10,765 nucleotides of DNA from Hyphomicrobiales bacterium (GCA_028279265.1 JANQOC010000162.1:1-10765); one strand, 5' to 3'. Positions 1 through 6,350 are shown, counted from the first letter of the stretch. Made by a program: numbers and translations. The notes: a model not told the origin generated them from the sequence alone.

Positions 1-1
1 A

Positions 2-349
2 AAAGCCTGGGTCGGAAATCTGATCGATCAGTGGCTGGAAAAAAATCAAATTCGAGTCCGGGAGAGCATGGAACTTGATACACTCGAGGCGATCTCATCG
101 ATGGTCTACCACGAACTCGGTGTCTCCATTGTTCCTAATCGATCCGTCCCCTCACCAAATCCCCTGCCGGTGAAACGGCTACCCCTCGGATTGAAGGCGC
201 AATCCAGAATCCTCGGCCTCGCCATGCGCCGGGACAATGCCAATACCCGCTTTATCCGACCGCTGTGCTCGGCCCTGGTTGAAATCGTGCGTGCGGCGGG
301 TCAGGCCAGGGAAATTCCTATGGATACGGACCAAATTTCCGATGGCTGA
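2..349 (+). CDS. LysR-family transcriptional regulator, C-terminal part (5' end outside window)
   Basis: The reading frame is open from the first bases of the window to a TGA at 347-349 and gives about 115 residues. An ATG at 68 is internal, because the same frame continues upstream without a stop. The segments ELDTLEAISSMVYHELGVSI, then VPNRSV, then RLPLG, and a late RRDNANTRFIRPL stretch, match the distal half of a LysR substrate-binding domain (the 'v..G.Gv..lP' region followed by 'l.lv.r.....s...raf'). The N-terminal helix-turn-helix is not in view. It lies upstream of and co-directional with the dehydrogenase/hydratase operon, about 120 bp away, so it is a candidate regulator of that operon, although LysR genes are more often divergent from their targets. 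Family assignment is fairly sure; ligand and target are inference. Confidence 0.78.
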   Translation, partial: KAWVGNLIDQWLEKNQIRVRESMELDTLEAISSMVYHELGVSIVPNRSVPSPNPLPVKRLPLGLKAQSRILGLAMRRDNANTRFIRPLCSALVEIVRAAGQAREIPMDTDQISDG

Positions 350-363
350 TGCTTCCAGATAAT

Positions 364-420
364 TTAAGCAATTCTTATGTAATGCTCAATTTTTTTTCGT
401 TTTTAATTAAGCAATCTTTA
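364..420 (+). repeat. Pair of 14-bp near-identical direct repeats (TTAAGCAAT type)
   Basis: TTAAGCAATTCTTA at 364-377 and TTAAGCAATCTTTA at 407-420 match at 12 of 14 positions and start 43 bp (about four helical turns) apart. The first copy is itself partly palindromic (TAAG-N5-CTTA). This resembles a LysR-type T-N11-A half-palindromic box. They sit in the AT-rich gap between the regulator and the operon, so regulator-binding sites are a reasonable guess. Chance similarity in AT-rich DNA is possible. Confidence 0.35.
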
Positions 421-436
421 CTGTAACTTGGTGTTT

Positions 437-462
437 GGTACCCTGAATTTAGGTACCCTGAA
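437..462 (+). repeat. Tandem 11-bp direct repeat (GGTACCCTGAA) just upstream of the operon
   Basis: GGTACCCTGAA occurs exactly at 437-447 and again at 452-462, with a 15-bp period. It ends about 9 bp before the GTG start of the iron-sulfur subunit. Each copy starts with the self-complementary GGTACC, so the pair can also form a short GGTACC/GGTACC hairpin covering the leader. It could be an operator or a leader structure influencing translation of the first gene. The repeat is directly visible; function is inference. Confidence 0.5.
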
Positions 463-471
463 AAGAGTAAG

Positions 472-1242
472 GTGCCTTCCCGAAACAGGAATAACAAAGC
501 GTGGGCCGGTCTTGTGAGTCAATCTAAGGAACTTCTGCAGGTTTCCGTACGGCGAGGCACGGAAGACGAGAGCGGCCTGTCGACTTACGAGGTCCCGCAG
601 CAGGAAAGCCAAACCATTCTCGATGTGGTGACGTGGATACAGCGGCATCGCGAACCTTCACTGAGTTATCGATTTGCCTGCCGGGTCGGAATGTGTGGTT
701 CTTGCGCAATGATGGTCAATGGCGAACCCCGATGGACGTGCCGTACCCATGTGCAAAAGGTTCTGCGCGATGGAAGACTGCGCATCGAACCTCTGAGAAA
801 TCTGCCTGTCATCCGGGATCTCGTCTGCGACATGACGGAATTTTTTGACAAATGGACCCGGGCCAAAGGCGTTTTCGAACCCACGGAAACCCGTGATGAT
901 GAATTCGCGGCTATAAAACCTTCCGATCCCAAACGGATGCAGGCCAATGCCGCCATCGAGTGCATCAACTGCGCCGTCTGTTACGCCGCCTGCGATACTG
1001 TCAATCTTAATCGGGCCTATCTGGGTCCCGCGGCACTCAATCGCGCCTGGACCCTTGCCAACGATGATCGGGACGGTGCTTATTATGACCGGCTTGCGGC
1101 CGTTTCAGAAAGTGACGGCTGCATGAACTGCCATTCACACCAGAGCTGCATGACGTACTGCCCCAACGAACTCAATCCAACAGCCTCCATTGCCGGGTTG
1201 AAACGATTGGCGTCACTGGCTTACTTGAAGGGGAAGCTCTGA
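472..1242 (+). CDS. Succinate dehydrogenase/fumarate reductase iron-sulfur subunit (SdhB/FrdB type)
   Basis: Electron-transfer subunit linking the FAD subunit to the membrane quinone site. A ferredoxin-like N-terminal domain carries the [2Fe-2S] ligands C70, C75, C78 and C90 (CRVGMCGSC ... C). The C-terminal domain has CINCAVCYAAC (C164, C167, C170, C174) and CHSHQSCMTYCP (C220, C226, C230). By analogy with E. coli SdhB, C164/C167/C170/C230 would hold [4Fe-4S], and C174/C220/C226 would hold [3Fe-4S]. All eleven expected cysteines are present, plus an extra C217. At 256 residues it is about the usual length. The start used is GTG 472, preceded by a weak AAGAG; an in-frame GTG at 514 (MSQSKELL...) is a serious alternative, because homology begins near there. 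It is first in a six-gene operon and stops 3 bp before the next gene. Confidence 0.93.
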   Translation: MPSRNRNNKAWAGLVSQSKELLQVSVRRGTEDESGLSTYEVPQQESQTILDVVTWIQRHREPSLSYRFACRVGMCGSCAMMVNGEPRWTCRTHVQKVLRDGRLRIEPLRNLPVIRDLVCDMTEFFDKWTRAKGVFEPTETRDDEFAAIKPSDPKRMQANAAIECINCAVCYAACDTVNLNRAYLGPAALNRAWTLANDDRDGAYYDRLAAVSESDGCMNCHSHQSCMTYCPNELNPTASIAGLKRLASLAYLKGKL

Positions 1243-1245
1243 CAA

Positions 1246-1575
1246 ATGGTTGATCTGCGCCTCTACCTTGCCCAGAGAATTAGCGCCCTCGTCATGGTGC
1301 CCCTGGTGTTCGGCCATCTCATCCTTATGATTTATGCAGTTCAGAACGGTTTTTCCGCCGATGAGATCCTGGCGCGGACGAAAGGCAGCCTGGGATGGGG
1401 CCTTTATTACGGACTGTTTGTGTTTGCGGTTACCATCCATGGTGCCATTGGACTACGTGCGATATTGTTTGAATGGTTCGGTTTGAATAAAACACTCCTG
1501 AATTCCATTAGCTGGGCTGTCGGCCTGGTCATGCTTGCGCTTGGAATTCGGGCCGTCATAGCGGTGGTGTTGTAA
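1246..1575 (+). CDS. Succinate dehydrogenase/fumarate reductase membrane anchor, cytochrome b subunit 1
   Basis: A 109-residue protein with three predicted membrane helices (about residues 12-33, 50-73 and 86-108), the size and topology of SdhC/SdhD anchors. Family marks are QRISALVMVPLVFGH (R11, S13, H24) in helix I and HGAIGLRAILFEW (H65, G69, R71) in helix II, matching the R-x-S...H and H-x3-G-x-R patterns around haem b and quinone in this family. H24 and H65 are candidate haem ligands. Translation starts at ATG 1246 after an AAGGGGAAG-like ribosome site inside the preceding gene's end. Its stop codon overlaps the next start (TAATG). It is clearly homologous to the following gene, with the R-I-S to His spacing identical at 13 residues. 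Which of the two corresponds to SdhC and which to SdhD cannot be decided by eye. Confidence 0.85.
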   Translation: MVDLRLYLAQRISALVMVPLVFGHLILMIYAVQNGFSADEILARTKGSLGWGLYYGLFVFAVTIHGAIGLRAILFEWFGLNKTLLNSISWAVGLVMLALGIRAVIAVVL

Positions 1576-1916
1576 TGTCCCTGGCGCATCGAAAAGATTC
1601 CCTGTGGATCGTGCAATTCGTTCACCGGATCTCCGGACTGCTGCTGGTTCTGTTTCTTCCCGTTCATTTTTATGTTCTCGGACTGGCCCTGAACGATGCC
1701 GCGGAACTGGACCAGTTTCTTAAATGGACCGATTCCCCTGCCGTGAAATTTGCCGAAGCCGGCCTGGTCGGACTTCTGGGTGTGCATCTGTTCGGCGGGC
1801 TCAGGATTTTAGCACTCGAGTTTCTACCCTGGTCACCAAGACAAAAAACATATGCGGCAACGGCGCTGGCTTTGTCATTTGTGGCCTCGGTCGCCTTCCT
1901 GCTGCGCGCCTTTTAG
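1575..1916 (+). CDS. Succinate dehydrogenase/fumarate reductase membrane anchor, cytochrome b subunit 2
   Basis: A 113-residue protein with three membrane helices (about residues 16-39, 60-80 and 92-112). Helix I carries HRISGLLLVLFLPVH (H17, R18, S20, G21, H31), the classic SdhC HR-x-SG...H signature. Helix II carries HLFGGLRILALEF (H71, G75, R77). H31 and H71 are candidate haem b ligands, and the conserved Ser and Arg of helix I usually line the quinone pocket. Start ATG 1575 overlaps the stop of the previous anchor by one base, implying translational coupling. Together with its neighbour it would seat the catalytic subunits on the cytoplasmic face of the membrane. Paired-His ligands in both subunits suggest a two-haem complex, although haem content is inference. 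Confidence 0.88.
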   Translation: MSLAHRKDSLWIVQFVHRISGLLLVLFLPVHFYVLGLALNDAAELDQFLKWTDSPAVKFAEAGLVGLLGVHLFGGLRILALEFLPWSPRQKTYAATALALSFVASVAFLLRAF

Positions 1917-1946
1917 TTGAACTCTCTGATTAAATTCGGAAATACG

Positions 1947-3701
1947 ATGGAAAAACATGATACCGACATTCTCATAATTGGTGCCGGGGGCGCCGGTATG
2001 TTCGCGGCCCTGCACGCCCAAAAGGCCGCCCCGGAAGCAAAAGTTACCATCGCCGTCAAAGGTCTTCTGGGCAAATGCGGATGCACCCGCATGGTGCAAG
2101 GCGGATACAATGTCGCTATCGGCAACGGAGACTCCGTTGAACGCCACTTCATGGATACGATCATCGGCGGTAAATGGCTGCCGCACCAGGACATGGCCTG
2201 GAAACTATGCGAGACGGCCGTCGTCCGCATCCATGAGCTGGAAAACGAGATCGGTTGCTTTTTCGACCGCCACCCTGACGGATCCATGCATCAAAAAGCC
2301 TTTGCCGGTCAGTCCTTCGACCGCACCGTACACAAGGGTGATCTCACCGGAATTGAAATCATCAGCCGGCTTATGGAGCAGGTTCTGTCGCGTCCCATAG
2401 ATCGCCTGGAGGAACATCGCGCTCTGGCCCTCATCCCGTCAAAGTCGGGCAACGCCTTGTCCGGTGTCCTGTTTGTCGACATGCGGTCCGGTGAGTTCCG
2501 GTTCGTCCGGGCAAAGGCCGTATTGCTGGCCACCGGGGGCGGACCGACAATGTATAAATATCATACGCCCTCCGGTGACAAGACCATGGACGGCCTGCAT
2601 ATGGCGCTCAGGCTCGGGCTTCCCCTGCGGGACATGGAAATGGTGCAGTTCCACCCAACCGGTCTCCTGGGCGGTTCCGATACACGTATGACCGGCACGG
2701 TTCTCGAAGAAGGTCTGCGTGGCGCCGGTGGCTACCTGCTCGATGGCGCCGAGCGGCGCTTCATGTTCGACTATGATGAAAAAGGCGAACGCGCCACCCG
2801 GGATATCGTCAGTCGCGCCATCTTTGACGAGATGCGCAAGGGACATACGACAACCAATGGCGGCGTCTATATCTCCATGGGACATCTGGGGCCGGACAAT
2901 GTTCGGGAAAAATTCCAGGGGATGGTGAAGCGTTGTGCGGACTGCGGGTTCGACCTCGCCGGCGGCCTGGTCGAGGTCGTCCCGACGGCACACTACTTCA
3001 TGGGCGGCCTTGTCTGTGATGCCGACACCCGGACGGAACTTCCGGGACTGTACGTTGCCGGAGAAGATGCCGGTGGCGCCCACGGTTCCAACCGGCTCGG
3101 CGGCAATGGTGTCGCCAATTCAACCGTATATGGCGGTGTTGCCGGAGATGTGATGGCGGCGGATATCGACCCGCACAGTGGCAAATTCCTGCATGCGCTT
3201 CGCGAATCCGACGAGGATCTCATAACGGCGGAAATAGAGCGGACCGAACAGCCCTTTGCCAAAAAGCCCGGAGACATACATGAACTTCGTCAGAAACTCA
3301 TGGATCTCATGTGGGACGATGTCGGGGTCATGCGCACCCGGGATCAGCTCGTCAACGGTCTCGAAAAACTGTCTGACTTGAAGGACGAATTTGGTGAATG
3401 CGGCCTGGCCGATGACAACAGGACTTTTAATCTCACCTGGCACGACTGGCTCAACATGCAGAGTCTGATTGCCATATCGGAAACGATTGCCCAGGCGGCC
3501 CTCTGGCGCGAAAACTCGAGAGGCGCACACTACCGCGAGGACTTTCCCGAAAGTGGCAACATGGAAGATTCTTATTTTACCGTTGTGCGGCAAGATACGG
3601 AAGGCGACTTGAATGTCTCCCGCGAGCCTGTAGAGTTTACAATCGTAAAACCGGGCGAAACCCTGCTGGACGAAGACTCGGAGACCCTGGCTGCGGTTTA
3701 G
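1947..3701 (+). CDS. Succinate dehydrogenase/fumarate reductase-type flavoprotein subunit, apparently non-covalent FAD
   Basis: Catalytic FAD subunit interconverting a succinate-type and fumarate-type dicarboxylate. Numbered from ATG 1947 (584 aa, normal for SdhA/FrdA), it shows the dinucleotide motif GAGGAG (12-17), QFHPTG (H236), EEGLRGAGGYL, TRDIVSR (R285), PTAHYFMGG (H349), HGSNRLGGN (R383) and the C-terminal SRGAHYREDFP. These correspond to the substrate-binding and proton-shuttle residues of E. coli FrdA (H232, R287, H355, R390). The position of the covalent FAD His (SHT-x3-[QE]GG in SdhA/FrdA) is instead GCTRMVQGG, placing Cys46 there. That resembles non-covalent relatives such as thiol:fumarate reductase or L-aspartate oxidase. 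The two catalytic His and two Arg argue against a dead enzyme. A TTG at 1917 would add ten residues, but homology starts right after ATG 1947. It is fourth in the operon, 30 bp after the second anchor, and the order B-C-D-A is unusual. Confidence 0.93.
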   Translation: MEKHDTDILIIGAGGAGMFAALHAQKAAPEAKVTIAVKGLLGKCGCTRMVQGGYNVAIGNGDSVERHFMDTIIGGKWLPHQDMAWKLCETAVVRIHELENEIGCFFDRHPDGSMHQKAFAGQSFDRTVHKGDLTGIEIISRLMEQVLSRPIDRLEEHRALALIPSKSGNALSGVLFVDMRSGEFRFVRAKAVLLATGGGPTMYKYHTPSGDKTMDGLHMALRLGLPLRDMEMVQFHPTGLLGGSDTRMTGTVLEEGLRGAGGYLLDGAERRFMFDYDEKGERATRDIVSRAIFDEMRKGHTTTNGGVYISMGHLGPDNVREKFQGMVKRCADCGFDLAGGLVEVVPTAHYFMGGLVCDADTRTELPGLYVAGEDAGGAHGSNRLGGNGVANSTVYGGVAGDVMAADIDPHSGKFLHALRESDEDLITAEIERTEQPFAKKPGDIHELRQKLMDLMWDDVGVMRTRDQLVNGLEKLSDLKDEFGECGLADDNRTFNLTWHDWLNMQSLIAISETIAQAALWRENSRGAHYREDFPESGNMEDSYFTVVRQDTEGDLNVSREPVEFTIVKPGETLLDEDSETLAAV

Positions 3702-3715
3702 GGAAAGGAGCGATT

Positions 3716-4678
3716 ATGATTCCAATTGAAACTATTCAAAGCACGGCCCTGACCTTGATGGACAAGGCCGCGATTGAAATTCCCGAAGATTATCTCAGCG
3801 GACTACAGCAGGCTGCCGACATTGAAGACGGTGATCTGTCATCCTTTGTCCTGCAGGCGATGCTGGAGAATTACGAGGCCGCCAAGGAAGACCGTCGGGC
3901 AATGTGCGGCGACACAGGCTGCCCCCGCTGGTATGTGAAAATTGCCAATGAAGCCCAGATTCAAGGCGGTCCCGCCGCCCTGGAAGAGGCCCTGAGGAGC
4001 GCCACGGCCGAGGCCACCAACGGGGTTCCCCTGCGACCGAATCGCGTGCATCCCCTATGGCGCACCGATCACAACAACAATGTGGGAATCAATGCCCCGG
4101 AAATCGAATATGCCTTTGAACCCGAAGGTCAATGGATCGATCTGACGACGGTTCATAAAGGCGGGCTCTTCGGAACGGATTACCGCATGCTGTTCCCCAG
4201 CGACGGTATCGAGGGTATCAAGCGCTTTTACCTGGATTCCCTCGTCGCCTTTGGAAAGCGCGGCCTATCCTGTCAGCCGGCAATCATCGGCATTGGCCTC
4301 GGCGGATCCAAGGACACGTGCATGGTGCTTGGGAAACGGGCCGCGTGTCTGCGAACGGTCGGCGACCGCAATCCGGATCCCAAGATTGCCGAACTCGAGG
4401 AAGAGTTCAAGGAACTGGGAAACAATATCGGCATGGGCGCCATGGGATTTGTCGGCAAGTCCATGGTCATCGATTGCCACATTGAAGTCGGGTATTGCCA
4501 CACCGGTGGGATGCAAATGAGCGTGCATGCGTTCTGCCTGTCCTCCAGAAGAGCCTGCGCCCGCATTCATCAAGATGGCACAGTGGAATACCGAACGGAT
4601 CCGGAATGGTTCACCCCTTATCAGCGACGGGAGACGGTTGAATGGCAACCAGCAAAAAATTTGAAAAAATCCGCCTGA
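3716..4678 (+). CDS. Class I (Fe-S) fumarate hydratase/tartrate dehydratase-type hydro-lyase, alpha subunit
   Basis: The 320-aa protein matches the N-terminal (alpha) half of class I fumarases and the TtdA family. These are oxygen-sensitive [4Fe-4S] enzymes that add or remove water on 2-hydroxy/2-ene dicarboxylates. Candidate cluster cysteines are C64 (CGDTG), C186 (SCQPAI before GIGLGG) and C274 (HAFC, matching the usual QCHAAR). The spacing of 122 and 88 residues is close to the family's. LRPNRVHPLWR, the long DGIEGIKRF helix, GDRNPDPKIAELEEEF and the late His262 (YCHTGG) are also recognisable. Departures include CGDTG rather than the usual CQDTG, and HKGGLFGTD rather than KGGGSEN, both near the substrate pocket. 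The start ATG 3716 has a strong GGAAAGGAG site and follows the flavoprotein by 14 bp. Its last 37 bases overlap the beta gene. The substrate may be fumarate/malate, tartrate or a methylated analogue. Confidence 0.87.
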   Translation: MIPIETIQSTALTLMDKAAIEIPEDYLSGLQQAADIEDGDLSSFVLQAMLENYEAAKEDRRAMCGDTGCPRWYVKIANEAQIQGGPAALEEALRSATAEATNGVPLRPNRVHPLWRTDHNNNVGINAPEIEYAFEPEGQWIDLTTVHKGGLFGTDYRMLFPSDGIEGIKRFYLDSLVAFGKRGLSCQPAIIGIGLGGSKDTCMVLGKRAACLRTVGDRNPDPKIAELEEEFKELGNNIGMGAMGFVGKSMVIDCHIEVGYCHTGGMQMSVHAFCLSSRRACARIHQDGTVEYRTDPEWFTPYQRRETVEWQPAKNLKKSA

Positions 4679-5322
4679 ACACAAGTCCGAAACCTGCGGA
4701 TCTGCAAAAACTGAACATCGGCGATATCGTCTATCTCGACGGCGTGGTTTATACCGGCCGCGAGGGCGTTTACAAGAAGGTCGTTGATGACAAGTGCCCC
4801 CTGCCAGACGATGTTGTCAAAGCAAGTGCCGCAAGCTTTCATTGCTCTCCGGCGGCGGCCCCGGGAGATAGAGAAGGTGAATACAATCTCGGCGCCGTCA
4901 CGGCGACGGCCTCGTTCCGCTTTACAAAATGGATCGATAAGTTTCTCGAAGTGTCAGATGCCAAGCTCATAATCGGCAAGGGGGGCATGGCCCCTGAGGA
5001 CTATCGCAATTACTTTGTTCCCCGGGGCGCCATATACCTCACGACAGTCGGGTATGGCACGGGCGCCCTGCTCGGACGCGGCGTCAAGAAAGTCCGTAAC
5101 GTTCACTGGGCCGATGAACTGGGACTCGCCCAGGCGATCTGGGTCATCGAAGTCGAAAATTTTGGACCGTTTATCGTTGAAAGCAATCTCGCCGGTGAAA
5201 GTCTTTTCGAGCGGGAAAATTCAAAAATTGCCGAGGGGCTGCCGAAAATATATGAAGGAACACGGCCGGCCGTATTGAAACGGTTCGGCGAAACGGACGA
5301 CCGTTCCGACGAACTCATCTAG
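4642..5322 (+). CDS. Class I fumarate hydratase/tartrate dehydratase-type hydro-lyase, beta subunit
   Basis: A 226-aa partner of the preceding alpha subunit, matching the C-terminal half of class I fumarases and the TtdB family. It contains the swivelling beta domain: NIGDIVYLDGVVYTGREG (31-42), the substrate loop around TATASFRF (87-94), IGKGGM (111-116), and QAIWVIEVENFGPFIVESN near residue 165. T89, R93 and K113 line up with the catalytic Thr, Arg and Lys described for Leishmania fumarase, and R40 with the RDAAHK Arg. The usual GPTTS sequence is degenerate (TATAS), the RDAAHK loop reads REGVYK, and the terminal Asp-Ser-x-Gly-Asn reads ESNLAGES. So the scaffold and catalysts are kept while pocket loops differ. 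Start ATG 4642 lies inside the alpha gene with a GGGAG site nine bases upstream, favouring coupled synthesis of the heterodimer. It is last in the operon. Confidence 0.85.
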   Translation: MATSKKFEKIRLNTSPKPADLQKLNIGDIVYLDGVVYTGREGVYKKVVDDKCPLPDDVVKASAASFHCSPAAAPGDREGEYNLGAVTATASFRFTKWIDKFLEVSDAKLIIGKGGMAPEDYRNYFVPRGAIYLTTVGYGTGALLGRGVKKVRNVHWADELGLAQAIWVIEVENFGPFIVESNLAGESLFERENSKIAEGLPKIYEGTRPAVLKRFGETDDRSDELI

Positions 5323-5347
5323 TCAGTTCCTGTGCTCTCTTTTTTCA

Positions 5348-5378
5348 TGCCGGGGGCACAAAAAAAATTTTTCTTTTT
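5348..5378 (+). terminator. Possible first intrinsic terminator after the operon
   Basis: A short TGCC-ggg-GGCA stem (5348-5358) lies between a six-T run and an eight-A run that can extend the stem with a CA/CA mismatch. It is followed by TTTTTCTTTTT (5368-5378). An alternative pairing is TGTGC 5331-5335 with GCACA 5356-5360. It sits 25 bp past the beta-subunit stop. The core stem is short, so termination may be partial. Confidence 0.35.
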
Positions 5379-5438
5379 GTTGAACCTTCTTTCGGCGCCG
5401 CGCGACGAACGAGTATGTCGATTTCCCCCATGATCGAC

Positions 5439-5463
5439 AAAAAACCGGCCCCGTCCCTGCCGG
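5439..5463 (-). terminator. Possible intrinsic terminator for the minus-strand genes
   Basis: Read on the minus strand, CCGGC-N9-GCCGG is followed directly by TTTTTT (the A-run at 5439-5444 on the + strand). It lies about 170 bp beyond the stop of the DUF1045 gene. The five-pair GC stem with a long loop makes this a weak candidate. Confidence 0.3.
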
Positions 5464-5467
5464 CAAA

Positions 5468-5509
5468 GCGATCCCGGATTTGCGGATTTCCGGGATCGCC
5501 ACTTTTTTT
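5468..5509 (+). terminator. Strong rho-independent terminator
   Basis: GCGATCCCGGA (5468-5478) pairs perfectly over 11 bp with TCCGGGATCGC (5489-5499) around a 10-nt loop. After three bases it is followed by seven T (5503-5509). It is oriented for the dehydrogenase/hydratase operon and lies 145 bp past its last stop codon, so transcripts would carry a long 3' tail unless stopped earlier. Confidence 0.82.
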
Positions 5510-5633
5510 GCTCTATCGATGCGTGTGAATGAGAATTGCTGTTGCCGCTATTGCAAGACTGGCCTTTTCTATCCGGAATAAATCTGTACTCGGATTTTTC
5601 CCCGGTTTTCGCCGGGACCACAGCACTGCGGAT

Positions 5634-6329
5634 TTAATTCGATGCCGTCAGATCAAATCTTTCGAGAAGCCGAAAGTTTCCTGAATTTCCTGGATCCCCA
5701 ACAATGGAGAGGGCGTCCAGAACAACAGGTTCGGCCTCGATATAGCTCAAGGCAGGTGTTACCAAAACCCGGGCCTTTTGGAGATTATCGTCATCAAGCA
5801 TCGACGTCACGGTCATATGAAACCTGAAATCCTTATCGACGAACGGGTAGCCCCAACTTTCCAGGTTTTGTTGTTGTTCCGGCGTCAGATTTTTACGTTT
5901 TTCGCGTTCCTCATTTGTCAATGGAGCGCGAAAGGAATCAAGCTCGGTGACACAGGCCCAGGCCAGTTCACTCAGTTTTCCAACATTCCCCACCTGTTGT
6001 TCCTGGGGTACCAGAGCCAGAAATCCATTGAGTGTTTTCAATGTCAATGGCGACAGGGTTACAGGTGAAAGGCGCGATGACAAAGCCTCGACAGCCTCAA
6101 CAACCGCGGAAACTTTCACACCCGGCTTCAGACGCATCGGCGCTTTGAGGGTGCCGTGAAATCCGTATTTTCGTGGAGAATCAACGTAAGAGTTCGGTGC
6201 CGGATCGACATTTCCCGTTTCGATATCGACGCCGAGCCATTCCCGCCCGAACTGCGCCAGGGGTGTCCGCCTGCGAGGAACGTAGTAAATCGCAAACCTG
6301 CGATAGGAATCGAAATCCGGCTGCGCCAT
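5634..6329 (-). CDS. DUF1045 family protein, 2H phosphoesterase-like (phosphonate-operon-associated family)
   Basis: A 231-aa protein whose KYGFHGTLKAP (H58, T60) and FRFHMTVTS (H171, T173) are the two H-x-T signatures of 2H phosphoesterase-like proteins. The N-terminal FAIYYVPRRRTPLAQFGREWLG and the flanking context are typical of DUF1045, a full-length family often called 'putative phosphonate metabolism protein' because members sit in phn operons near phnM/phnN. The exact reaction of the family is not established to my knowledge; hydrolysis of a cyclic or 2',5'-type phosphodiester is the inference from the fold. Start ATG 6329 has a GAGGGG site about seven bases upstream. It lies 21 bp after the PhzF-like gene, so the two are probably co-transcribed. 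No phn gene is in view, which makes the setting atypical. Confidence 0.85.
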   Translation of the reverse strand: MAQPDFDSYRRFAIYYVPRRRTPLAQFGREWLGVDIETGNVDPAPNSYVDSPRKYGFHGTLKAPMRLKPGVKVSAVVEAVEALSSRLSPVTLSPLTLKTLNGFLALVPQEQQVGNVGKLSELAWACVTELDSFRAPLTNEEREKRKNLTPEQQQNLESWGYPFVDKDFRFHMTVTSMLDDDNLQKARVLVTPALSYIEAEPVVLDALSIVGDPGNSGNFRLLERFDLTASN

Positions 6330-6350
6330 GTTTGCCCCTCGTCCCTACCC

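Larger units (their letters stand above)
5323..5633. other. 311-bp intergenic region between convergent transcription units
   Basis: No convincing gene lies between the hydratase beta subunit (+) and the DUF1045 gene (-). Three hairpins are visible and listed separately: a weak one right after the operon (5348-5378), a short one facing the minus strand (5439-5463) and a strong + strand terminator (5468-5509). A CCCGG/CCGGG hairpin near 5600 lacks a U-tract on either strand. Homopolymer A/T runs at 5340-5378 contrast with the coding flanks. An open frame covering 5319-5621 on the minus strand lacks family motifs and ribosome-site support. Confidence 0.7.

Noticed and set aside
368..398. AGCA...TGCT hairpin followed by a T-run as a terminator for the LysR gene
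   Set aside because: Only about six pairs with a bulge can form, and the T-run is part of generally AT-rich DNA; too weak to call.
418..648. 76-codon minus-strand open frame over the operon leader
   Set aside because: It is antisense to the N-terminal part of the iron-sulfur subunit and covers the repeat-rich leader; no supporting motif.
2439..3083. 214-codon minus-strand open frame
   Set aside because: It lies wholly inside the flavoprotein gene, opposite strongly conserved motifs; antisense shadow of GC-rich coding sequence with no family signature.
3120..3593. 157-codon minus-strand open frame
   Set aside because: It is antisense to the flavoprotein C-terminal region, which carries conserved HGSNRLGGN and SRGAHYRED motifs on the other strand.
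5319..5621. 100-codon minus-strand open frame in the intergenic region
   Set aside because: The product is low-complexity and basic with no motif, it overlaps all three terminator-like hairpins, and no ribosome site is evident.
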